Source: Streptomyces albipurpureus
GTDB taxonomy: Bacteria > Actinomycetota > Actinomycetes > Streptomycetales > Streptomycetaceae
DNA: 64,000 bases
Reading direction: 5' to 3'
NCBI RefSeq assembly: GCF_023701525.1
Contig: NZ_JAMQAW010000099.1
Location: 42,153-106,152 of the forward strand
Below the pieces are notes generated by a model. It worked only from the letters and a program-made list of their open reading frames with translations, was not told where the DNA came from and did not search any database. The position numbers and the translations under genes are program-made. Of this stretch, positions 7,570-15,428 are shown in pieces; within the stretch, counting starts at the first letter, position 1, and the number at the start of each line of letters is the position of its first letter.

Positions 7570-10377
7570 GTGGTGTTGACAGTCAGACCAAGACGACGGG
7601 CGGCACTGACCGCACTGGTATCGGCGGTGATCCTCCTCGTCGGTACGAGTGCCGCCCTTGTCACCGCCGCCCCGGTCGCGGCCGACCCGATCGCGCAGTG
7701 CACGGCCACCAAGGGAGCCGTCGTCGCTGTCGACTTCGGACCCTTCGGCGGGAAAGTCGAGCGCGGTTGCGACACCACCCCCACCACTGGTTACGAACTG
7801 CTCCACGAGGCCGGCTTCACCACCACCGGAACCGGACACGACGGCGACGCGTTCATCTGCCGGCTCGGCTACGGATCGTTCAACTCCGGTACCCAGTACC
7901 CGACTCCGGCCACCGAGGACTGCGTTCTCACCCCGCAGGCCACCGCGTACTGGTCGTACTGGGTCGCCTCGCAGGACGACGCCGACTGGTCGTACAGCCA
8001 GTACGGGGCCATGGACCGCAAGCCCGAGCCCGGCGATGTGGACGCCTGGGTCTTCGGCGGCACCGACATCGGCGGGAGCACCGGACGGCCGACGTTCAGC
8101 CCCGATGAGGTCCGCGCCGGAGGCGGTACGCCAGGCCCCGATCCCGAGGTGCCCCAAGTGCCGCCGGCCGAGGTGGACATCTCCAAGGCGGCGGCCTGGG
8201 TACGCGGCAGGCTGACGGATGGTGAGCGGGTGGTGGACGACGGCTCCGACACCCCCAACTACTTCCTGACCACCGAGGCCGCCTTCGCGCTGGCCGCCGC
8301 GGACGGCAAGAGCCAAGCACTGGACAAGGTCGGCGCCTACCTCGGCTCCCAAGTCGACCCCTACGCCTACCAGTCGGGGAAGGACGAGGCCCCGGACGCC
8401 ACCGCGGCCGCCCGGCTCGCCCTGGTCGCCACCATCGCCGAGCGCGACCCGGGCGCCTTCGGCGGACATGATCTGCTCGCCGATCTGGCCGCCCATGTCT
8501 GTCCGTCAGGCCCGGAATCCGGGACCCCTGTCCCCGGCTGCAGCGCGAAGGGCGACTTCCGCAACGCCTCGTACACGGAAGGGCAGGCACTGGCCGTCCT
8601 GGCGCTGCTGCGCGGCGGTGAACGGCCCCCGGCCGAGGCGGTCACCCGGCTGACCCAGCTCCAGTGCCGGGGCGGTGGCGTCTCCAGCGTCCTCATCCGC
8701 CCCGGCGAATACTGCGACGGCGACCCCGCCACCACCGGCTTGGCCGCCCTGGCCCTGCAGAAGGCCGGCGGTCACCACACTGCGGTGGTCAAGGCTCGGG
8801 ACTACCTGCGAAAGGCCCAGTTCCCAAACGGCGGCTTCCCGGGCTACACGGGCTCCACCACGGGCAGTGTGATCGCCACGGCCCACGCGTCGCAGGCCCT
8901 GCGGGCACTGGGCGAGACCGTGCGCGCGGATGCCGCCGTCTCCTGGCTGTCCGGTCAGCAACTCCCCGACGGAGGCTTCGGCTTCGAAGAGGGTGCGACC
9001 GACTCCGTGGTCTACGCGACAGCGGTCACCGTCCTCGCGGGGAAGGACACCAGCCTCGCCGAACTGACCACCAAGAAACCCGGGCCGACAGCGCCTCCCA
9101 CTTCTCCCTCACCAACACCTTCGACCACTCCCCCCACGACGCCACCGCCCATGGGGAACGGAGAAGGCCCCGATCTGAAGAAGGGCGTCAGCTATCTCAC
9201 CAGCGCGGCCAACCTCAGACAGGGCCAGTACTACGGCACCGGCGGCGCACCCCGTCGGGCGGACTTCGGTCTCACCATCGACGGTGCCTACGCACTCGCC
9301 GCGACCGGCCTCGACAACGACAGACTGCGCGGCATCGTCGACTTCCTGGACGGTGGAGGCAAGGACGGCGAGGGCCGTACCGTCCATGACTGGACCAAGT
9401 TGGGCACCAAGTACGCCGGCGGCGGCTATATGGGCAAGACCGCTCTGCTCGCCCAGGTCGTCGGCCGAGACCCGCGCGCCTTCGGTGGCGAGGATCTGAT
9501 CGCAGGGCTCAACAGGGCCGTCTGCAAGGCCCCCAGTGCCGCTCCCGACCGAAGCTGCCCGGCGAAGGGCGCCTACACCCATGCCCCGTCCGTCTTCGCC
9601 CAATCGCTCGCGCTCATCGCGCAGGTGCGGGCCGGCGAGAAGACCGCGGCGACCGAGCCCATCGCCTATCTGGCGGGTCTTCAGCACCCATCCGGCGCCT
9701 GGCCCAGTCTGGTGCCCTCGACCGGCGACTCCGATGTGGACTCCACGGCCATCGCCGCGATGGCCCTGGACCTGGTCGGAGGCACGTCGGCCGACACGGC
9801 CGTGGACAGAGCCCTTGCGTGGATCGCGACAAGGCAGCTGGCCGACGGAGGGTTCCCCGGGGCGGCCGGAAACTCGGTGAACTCCGCTGCCCTCGCGGTG
9901 CAGGGCCTGTCGCTGGACGCCCCGAAGTACGCCGAGCAGATCGCCAAGGCAAGGAAGTTCCTCGCCGCACAGCAGAACGCCGACGGCGGCTTCAATGTCG
10001 CCAAGGAGGGCCAGCGCGGCTCCGATCTACGGGCCTCCACCCAGGCCGTCGGAGGCACCACGGGTATCTCCTTCGGTGTGCTGACGCGCGATCTGACGGG
10101 CACGAGCCCGCAGCCCACTCCCAGCCCCAGCCCCTCGTCGTCGCTGCCGGACATCGTCACCCCGGGCGAGGACGGCGGAACGAGCGCGGGCACCGGCGAC
10201 ACCGGCACCGCGGGTAGCGTCGCCGGCGGCACCGGGGGCCTCGGCGGGAACCTGGCTTCCACCGGTGTCCCGGGCGCCGTGCTCGCGGCCGCCGCCATGG
10301 CGCTCGTGCTGGCCGGCCTCTTCCTGACCCTCGTACTCCGCGACCGCCGCGACGCACCGGAAGGGAGGCGGTCATGA
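7570..10377 (+). CDS. Cell-wall-anchored double-barrel transcobalamin-like protein (LAxTG)
   Basis: About 935 residues. A signal peptide (1-39) is followed by a Cys-containing domain (about 43-180) shared with the next gene. Then come two alpha/alpha-barrel repeats (about 200-525 and 555-860) with repeated D/N-GGF turns (PNGGFPGY, PDGGFGFEE, ADGGFPGA, ADGGFNVA), separated by a Thr/Pro linker. A Pro/Ser linker leads to LASTG (895-899), a membrane segment and a basic tail, the recognition signal of class E sortases. The start is uncertain: GTG 7570 (GGAGG 11 bases upstream) or GTG 7573. It is preceded by a cobalamin riboswitch and overlaps the next gene (ATGA). I infer a wall-displayed cobalamin binder; an automatic 'terpene cyclase' label would be misleading. 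Confidence 0.75.
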   Translation: MVLTVRPRRRAALTALVSAVILLVGTSAALVTAAPVAADPIAQCTATKGAVVAVDFGPFGGKVERGCDTTPTTGYELLHEAGFTTTGTGHDGDAFICRLGYGSFNSGTQYPTPATEDCVLTPQATAYWSYWVASQDDADWSYSQYGAMDRKPEPGDVDAWVFGGTDIGGSTGRPTFSPDEVRAGGGTPGPDPEVPQVPPAEVDISKAAAWVRGRLTDGERVVDDGSDTPNYFLTTEAAFALAAADGKSQALDKVGAYLGSQVDPYAYQSGKDEAPDATAAARLALVATIAERDPGAFGGHDLLADLAAHVCPSGPESGTPVPGCSAKGDFRNASYTEGQALAVLALLRGGERPPAEAVTRLTQLQCRGGGVSSVLIRPGEYCDGDPATTGLAALALQKAGGHHTAVVKARDYLRKAQFPNGGFPGYTGSTTGSVIATAHASQALRALGETVRADAAVSWLSGQQLPDGGFGFEEGATDSVVYATAVTVLAGKDTSLAELTTKKPGPTAPPTSPSPTPSTTPPTTPPPMGNGEGPDLKKGVSYLTSAANLRQGQYYGTGGAPRRADFGLTIDGAYALAATGLDNDRLRGIVDFLDGGGKDGEGRTVHDWTKLGTKYAGGGYMGKTALLAQVVGRDPRAFGGEDLIAGLNRAVCKAPSAAPDRSCPAKGAYTHAPSVFAQSLALIAQVRAGEKTAATEPIAYLAGLQHPSGAWPSLVPSTGDSDVDSTAIAAMALDLVGGTSADTAVDRALAWIATRQLADGGFPGAAGNSVNSAALAVQGLSLDAPKYAEQIAKARKFLAAQQNADGGFNVAKEGQRGSDLRASTQAVGGTTGISFGVLTRDLTGTSPQPTPSPSPSSSLPDIVTPGEDGGTSAGTGDTGTAGSVAGGTGGLGGNLASTGVPGAVLAAAAMALVLAGLFLTLVLRDRRDAPEGRRS

Positions 10378-11315
10378 GCGGGTCCGTCACACGGGCGGCA
10401 CATGCGCTCGCCCCCCTGGGAATGGCCATCGCCCTGCTGGGCGGGTCCGCGACAACCGCGTCCGCGGCGCCGCAACCCATGGGGCAGTGCACCACCTCCT
10501 CCGGTGCCGTCCTCGCCGTTGACTTCAGCAAGTGGGGAGGCCCGATCTACCGATCGTGCGGCACCACGCCCACGACCGGCTACGAACTGCTCAACCAGGG
10601 CGGCTGGCGGACGACCGGTACCGGCCACGACGGTCCGGCGTTCATCTGCCGGATCGGATACAGCGGCCATCGGGGCGGCAAGCAGTTCCCGCCGCCGGAG
10701 CAGGACGACTGCGTGCTGACCCCGCCCGCCTCCGCCTACTGGTCCTACTGGCACGCGGACGCCGGGGAGAACACCTGGGAGTACAGCCAACTCGGCGCGA
10801 TGCTCTACAAGCCGAAGCCGGGCAGCGTGGACCTCTGGATCTTCGGTGGCACCGACATCGAAGGCACCAGGGGCCGCCCGGCCGTCACCCCCGATCAGTT
10901 GCGGGCACGCAACACCCAACCGACCGGCGGTGGCAGGCCCGCCGGCTCCAAGCCCACCCGCCAGGTGCAGCCGCCGCCTCCCGGAGTCGACACCGGCCCT
11001 GCCCCGACCCGCACGCGAACCGTTCCCGCCCCCACGCGCAAGGCGCCGCCCAGCCCGTCCGCGACAACACCGGCCCCGGCGTCCGTGAGCCCCTCCCCTC
11101 CCGCTTCACCCGCGCCACCGCCCTCTCCGTCCATCCCGGCCACATCGCCAGCGGCGGTCGCGGCCCCGAGCTCCGCCAAGGTCGTTGACGCCGCCCCGGC
11201 GGCGGATGCCGAGCACGACTCGGGGTCGTTCGTCCCCGTGGTCGCCGCCGGCGGGCTGGTAGTCGTCATCGGCGCGGCGGCAGCGGTCGCGGCCAAACGC
11301 CGCCGGGCCGAGTAG
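10374..11315 (+). CDS. Membrane-tethered protein with the small Cys domain of the cobalamin locus
   Basis: A 313-residue protein: signal peptide (1-32), then a domain (about 38-175) clearly homologous to the N-terminal domain of the preceding protein. Shared features are GAVLAVDF, TTPTTGYELL, TGTGHDG-AFICRIGY, DDCVLTPPASAYWSYW and the closing PKPGSVD-W-FGGTDI. A long Pro/Ala/Thr/Ser linker (about 190-265) leads to one C-terminal membrane helix and KRRR. No LPxTG-like motif precedes the helix, so anchoring is probably by the helix. The pattern 'YWxYW ... kPGsvdxWxF' recalls the DUF4430 end, so a transcobalamin beta-domain-like fold is possible. It overlaps the upstream gene by four bases and ends six bases before the ECF-T gene, placing it in the importer operon. 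Its ligand is unproven. Confidence 0.7.
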   Translation: MSGSVTRAAHALAPLGMAIALLGGSATTASAAPQPMGQCTTSSGAVLAVDFSKWGGPIYRSCGTTPTTGYELLNQGGWRTTGTGHDGPAFICRIGYSGHRGGKQFPPPEQDDCVLTPPASAYWSYWHADAGENTWEYSQLGAMLYKPKPGSVDLWIFGGTDIEGTRGRPAVTPDQLRARNTQPTGGGRPAGSKPTRQVQPPPPGVDTGPAPTRTRTVPAPTRKAPPSPSATTPAPASVSPSPPASPAPPPSPSIPATSPAAVAAPSSAKVVDAAPAADAEHDSGSFVPVVAAGGLVVVIGAAAAVAAKRRRAE

Positions 11316-11320
11316 CACCA

Positions 11321-12496
11321 ATGCCCTCTCCCCTCACCCGTCCGCCCCTGTCCGCCTCCCAGCCGGACACGGGCGGACGCCGCCTGCCCCGTACCCTGCA
11401 TCCCATGGCCTGGTGGATCTGGGCGCTCGCCCTCGCCACCGCCGTCAGCCGCACCAACAACCCGCTGCTGCTGTTCCTCGTCATCGCCGTCCTCGGCTAT
11501 GTCGTCACCGCGCGCCGCACCGAAGCCCCCTGGGCCCGCGGCTTCAAGTACTACCTGTACCTCGCCCTGGTCGTGGTCGCGATCAGGGTGGTCTTCCGCG
11601 CGGTGTTCGCCACCGGGATCACCCCCAACGACCACTTCCTCTTCGCTCTGCCGCGCGTCCCGACCCCCGACTGGTACGCCGGTATCGAGATCGGCGGCCC
11701 CGTCTCCCTGGAAGCAGTGCTCTCCGCCGCCACCGACGGACTGCGCATCGCCTGCATGCTGTGCTGCATCGGCGCCGCCAACACCCTTGCCAACCCCAAA
11801 CGCGCCCTGCGCGTCCTGCCCGGGGCGCTGTACGAACTGGGCGTCGCCGTCACCGTCTCACTCAGCGTCGCGCCCCAACTCGTACAGAGCGTGCAGCGGG
11901 TGCACCGGGCCCGGCGACTGCGCGCGGCACGCACCAAGGGGCTGGACGCCCTGCGCGGCATCGTCGTACCGGTACTGGAAGACGCTCTGGAACGCTCCCT
12001 GCGGCTGGCGGCCGCCATGGACTCACGCGGCTACGGCAGGGCCGGGACGGCCACCCGCAACTCCCGGCGGATCACCGGGGCGCTGATGCTCTCCGGCATG
12101 TGCGGACTGTGCGCCGGAGCCTACGGCCTCCTCGACGCCACCGCGCCCCGGATACTCGGCCTGCCCGCGATGGCGGCCGGAGCGGTGCTGTGCGTCGCCG
12201 GGCTGCGCCTCGGCGGGCGCAGGGTCACCCGTACCACCTACCGGCCGGACCCCTGGCGCTTCGACGAGTGGGCGGTCGCCGGCTGCGGTGTGCTCTCCGC
12301 GGTCGTCCTCTTCGGCAACGCCGGTTTCAACGCCGCCGAGCTCAACCCGTCCCTCTACCCACTGAGCTGGCCCACGCTCCCGCCCGTACCGGCTGCCGCG
12401 ATCCTGCTCGCCGGGGCCGCCGGATTCCTCTCGCCACCACCGCAGGCGCCCACCCCGCCCACCGTCACACCACAGCGCACCGAGGCAGCCACGTGA
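11321..12496 (+). CDS. ECF transporter transmembrane coupling protein (EcfT/CbiQ family)
   Basis: A 391-residue integral membrane protein with an N-terminal cluster of helices, a long cytoplasmic coupling region (about residues 185-240: QRVHRARRLRAARTKG ... AMDSRGYG) and further helices. The two Arg-containing coupling motifs (ARTKG and SRG) are characteristic of EcfT and engage the ATPase grooves. It is longer than typical EcfT (~260 residues) because of three or so extra C-terminal helices. The next gene starts inside its stop codon region (GTGA). Together with the fused ATPase and S-component genes it makes a complete importer; cobalamin or a precursor is inferred from the riboswitch. Confidence 0.85.
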   Translation: MPSPLTRPPLSASQPDTGGRRLPRTLHPMAWWIWALALATAVSRTNNPLLLFLVIAVLGYVVTARRTEAPWARGFKYYLYLALVVVAIRVVFRAVFATGITPNDHFLFALPRVPTPDWYAGIEIGGPVSLEAVLSAATDGLRIACMLCCIGAANTLANPKRALRVLPGALYELGVAVTVSLSVAPQLVQSVQRVHRARRLRAARTKGLDALRGIVVPVLEDALERSLRLAAAMDSRGYGRAGTATRNSRRITGALMLSGMCGLCAGAYGLLDATAPRILGLPAMAAGAVLCVAGLRLGGRRVTRTTYRPDPWRFDEWAVAGCGVLSAVVLFGNAGFNAAELNPSLYPLSWPTLPPVPAAAILLAGAAGFLSPPPQAPTPPTVTPQRTEAAT

Positions 12497-14142
12497 TCAC
12501 CTTCGACCAGGTCAGCGTCCAGTACGAGGACATGGCCGAACCGGTTCTGCGCGATGTCGATCTCACGGTGGAGGAGGGCGAGCTGTGCCTGGTGGTCGGG
12601 CACACCGGCGTGGGCAAGTCGACACTCCTCGGTGCCGTCAACGGCCTGGTGCCGCACTTCACCGGCGGCACCCTCTACGGGCGGGTCACCGTCGACGGCC
12701 GTGACACCGCCGGCCATCCACCCCGTGAACTCGCCGATGTCGTCGGTGTAGTGGGTCAGGACCCGCTCGATGGGTTTGTCACCGACACCGTCGAGGAGGA
12801 ACTCGCCTACGCCATGGAGCAGTTGGCGATCCCTCCCGCGACGATGCGCAAACGGGTCGAGGAGACTCTCGACCTGCTGGGACTGGCCGACCTGCGCCAC
12901 CGCGCCCTGTACGAACTCTCCGGCGGCCAACAGCAGCGCGTCGCCATCGGTTCCGTGCTCACCGCCCACCCGCGCGTACTGGTCCTCGACGAACCCACCT
13001 CCGCCCTCGACCCGTCCGCCGCGGAGGAGGTCCTGTCGGCTGTCACCCGCCTCGTCCATGACCTCGGAGTGACCGTTCTGATCGCGGAGCACCGCCTCGA
13101 ACGGGTCGTCCAGTACGCCGACCGGGTCATCCACCTTCCCGGCGGGGGCCTTGTCACGACCGGGCCCGGCGCCGAGGTCTTCCGTACGTCGTCCATCGCG
13201 CCGCCGATCGTGGAACTGGGCAGGGCCGCCGCTTGGTCGCCACTGCCCCTCTCCATCCGGGACGCCCGGCGCAAGGCCGCTCCCCTGCGTACCCTGCTCG
13301 GCCCTGAGCCCCCGCCTCCGGCCCGGCCGGGCACCACGACCGAGGCCGCGCCGATACTGGTGGCGCGCAAGATCACCGTGAGCTACCAACGGGTTCCGGC
13401 CGTCCGTGAAGTGGACCTCGAACTCCACGGCGGCTGCGTCACGGCGCTGATGGGCCGCAACGGTTCTGGAAAGTCCTCCCTGCTGTGGGCGCTTCAGGGC
13501 TCCGGTCCCCGCGCGAGCGGAACGGTCCGGGTCGGTACGGCCGATGGCGGGAAGCCCGCCGATCCCCGCGAACTGTCCGCGGTGGACGCCCGCCGGCTGG
13601 TGGGACTCGTACCGCAGACGCCGACCGATCTTCTGTACCTGGAGAGCGTCGAGCAGGAACTCGACCAGGCCGACAAGGAGTCCTTCGCGGGCGGTTCGGG
13701 CTCCGCCGCCCGGACCGTCCTCGACCGACTCGCTCCCGGAATCGACGACGCCACCCATCCACGGGACCTCTCCGAAGGACAGAAGCTGGCTCTGGTTCTG
13801 GCGATCCAACTCACCGCGGCCCCGCGTGTCGTGCTCCTGGACGAGCCGACGCGCGGACTCGACTACCGGGCCAAGGGCGAACTCATCCGCGTGGTCGACG
13901 GCCTCGCGGCAGAAGGGCGGGCCGTAGTGATCTCCACCCACGATGTGGAGTTCGTCGCCCGCGCCGCCGACCGGGTCGTGGTGATGGCCGAGGGCGATAT
14001 CGTCGCGGACGGACCGACCACGGAAGTCATCGTCGCCTCCCCCGTCTTCGCCCCACAGGTCGCGAAGATCCTCGCGCCACTGCCCTATCTGACGGTGCAT
14101 CAAGTGACGCGGGCCCTCGCCGAGGGTGAGGAGGGCCGATGA
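12493..14142 (+). CDS. ECF transporter ATPase, fused A-A' (two ABC domains)
   Basis: A 549-residue cytoplasmic protein with two ABC ATPase domains in one chain. Domain 1 (about 1-240) has GHTGVGKST, LSGGQQQR and LVLDEP; domain 2 (about 290-540) has GRNGSGKSS, a divergent signature LSEGQKLA and VLLDEPTRGLD. One-chain fusions of the two ECF ATPases occur in dedicated (group I) systems such as YkoD. The gene starts with GTG overlapping the EcfT stop and ends overlapping the S-component start (ATGA). It energizes import through the T component. The signature-motif divergence in domain 2 suggests asymmetric ATP sites. Confidence 0.9.
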   Translation: MITFDQVSVQYEDMAEPVLRDVDLTVEEGELCLVVGHTGVGKSTLLGAVNGLVPHFTGGTLYGRVTVDGRDTAGHPPRELADVVGVVGQDPLDGFVTDTVEEELAYAMEQLAIPPATMRKRVEETLDLLGLADLRHRALYELSGGQQQRVAIGSVLTAHPRVLVLDEPTSALDPSAAEEVLSAVTRLVHDLGVTVLIAEHRLERVVQYADRVIHLPGGGLVTTGPGAEVFRTSSIAPPIVELGRAAAWSPLPLSIRDARRKAAPLRTLLGPEPPPPARPGTTTEAAPILVARKITVSYQRVPAVREVDLELHGGCVTALMGRNGSGKSSLLWALQGSGPRASGTVRVGTADGGKPADPRELSAVDARRLVGLVPQTPTDLLYLESVEQELDQADKESFAGGSGSAARTVLDRLAPGIDDATHPRDLSEGQKLALVLAIQLTAAPRVVLLDEPTRGLDYRAKGELIRVVDGLAAEGRAVVISTHDVEFVARAADRVVVMAEGDIVADGPTTEVIVASPVFAPQVAKILAPLPYLTVHQVTRALAEGEEGR

Positions 14143-14984
14143 CGCCTCCCTCCACCACCGCGATTCGCATCGGCCCGCGTGCCTCGGTCGTCATCGCCAT
14201 GGCCGCCCTGCTCGGCGTGGTCGCCTTCTTCTGGCCCTTCCTCGTCGCCCCCGGGACCTTCGCCTCGCACTACGCGCCGCCCCTGATCTTCGGCGTACTG
14301 CTGGTTCTGGTGCTGTGCGTGGTGATCTCGGAGATAGCGGAGGGCGGGATCAGCTCCAAGGCACTGGCCATGCTGGGTGTGCTGTCCGCCGTCAATGCCG
14401 CCCTACGCCCCCTCGGCGCGGGCACCGCCGGCATCGAGACGGTCTTCTTCGTCCTCGTCCTGGCCGGGCGGGTCTACGGTCCCGGCTTCGGTTTCACCCT
14501 CGGCTGCACATCGTTGTTCGCCTCCGCCCTGATCACCGGTGGCGTCGGCCCCTGGATGCCCTACCAGATGTTCGGCTGTGCCTTCGTCGGTATGCTCGCC
14601 GGGCTCCTCCCGAAGGCCACCGGCCGCCGTGAGGTTCTGCTGCTCGCCGTTTACGGATCGCTCTCCGGCTACCTCTTCGGCTTTCTCCTCAACCTCTCCT
14701 TCTGGCCGTTCTCCCTGGACCCCAACAGTTCCATCGCCTATCTCCCCGGCCTGCCCTTCACCGAGCAGTGGCAGCGCTACATCGCCTTCGACATCGCCAC
14801 CTCCCTCGGTTGGGACACCGGGCGCGCCGTCACCAACTTCATCTGCATCACCCTCGCCGGGCCGGCCGTACTGACGGTCTTCCGCAGAGCCGCCCGCAAG
14901 GCCCGGTTCCAGGCACCGGTCCGCTTCGCACCGCGGCAGGATGGTGATACGGCAGATCCCCCACCAGCCAAGGACCTCCCGTAG
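14139..14984 (+). CDS. ECF transporter substrate-binding S component
   Basis: A 281-residue membrane protein with about six hydrophobic helices (from residue 12 onward) and a polar C-terminal tail rich in Arg and Pro. The central motif FGYxxGxxSLFASALITGGVGPWMPYQMFGCAFVGMLAGLLP, present here in diverged form, is typical of ECF S components, especially of the CbrT/YkoE-like dedicated type. It overlaps the ATPase gene (ATGA) and is the last gene of the riboswitch-controlled operon. This subunit should define substrate specificity; cobalamin or a cobamide precursor is the inferred substrate. Confidence 0.82.
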   Translation: MTPPSTTAIRIGPRASVVIAMAALLGVVAFFWPFLVAPGTFASHYAPPLIFGVLLVLVLCVVISEIAEGGISSKALAMLGVLSAVNAALRPLGAGTAGIETVFFVLVLAGRVYGPGFGFTLGCTSLFASALITGGVGPWMPYQMFGCAFVGMLAGLLPKATGRREVLLLAVYGSLSGYLFGFLLNLSFWPFSLDPNSSIAYLPGLPFTEQWQRYIAFDIATSLGWDTGRAVTNFICITLAGPAVLTVFRRAARKARFQAPVRFAPRQDGDTADPPPAKDLP

Positions 14985-15223
14985 GCCTCCCACTGATCAC
15001 CCATGGGTCGGGTATGCCGATCTGGTCCCGGCACCGGGAGTGCGGCCGCGGGGTGACTCCGGGACGGGCCACCCCGCGTGGACCTGTCGTTGCCGAAGAT
15101 CGGCGATGTGCGGGGCAAGCGGTCTCTTTCCTTCTCTCCGTGCCGTCCAGGGTCACCCTGGTCAAGGGCGCTGCCGGGCCGGTCCTGATGGCCGCCCCGA
15201 GTCCGTCCGGGGCCCCGGATGAC

Positions 15224-15270
15224 AGCGAGGCGCCGGTGAGCGGGATACGACTCCGCACCGGCGCCTCGCT
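15224..15270. terminator. Bidirectional hairpin between convergent operons
   Basis: A perfect 15-bp inverted repeat (AGCGAGGCGCCGGTG at 15224-15238 with its complement at 15256-15270, 17-base loop) lies between the end of the ECF operon and the end of the leftward amidase gene. It can serve both. Apart from it, 14985-15428 contains no gene I can support. Confidence 0.65.
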
Positions 15271-15428
15271 GCGGCTGCGTTGTTCCGCTTTGGGGGACGC
15301 GAGACGCCCGGGGCCCGGAGCGAGTGGCCGGGGCGTTCCCTGTCGGGTGTGGAGCGCGCCACAACACGCGCTGCCACCGCTCTCCGGGCGCTCGCAGCCC
15401 CAACGACCGGGACCAGGCGCTCCGCTCG

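Noticed and set aside
5609..10377. Calling the barrel proteins terpene cyclases or prenyltransferases
   Set aside because: They have signal peptides, lack a DXDD motif, carry DUF4430-like or wall-anchor domains and sit behind cobalamin riboswitches.
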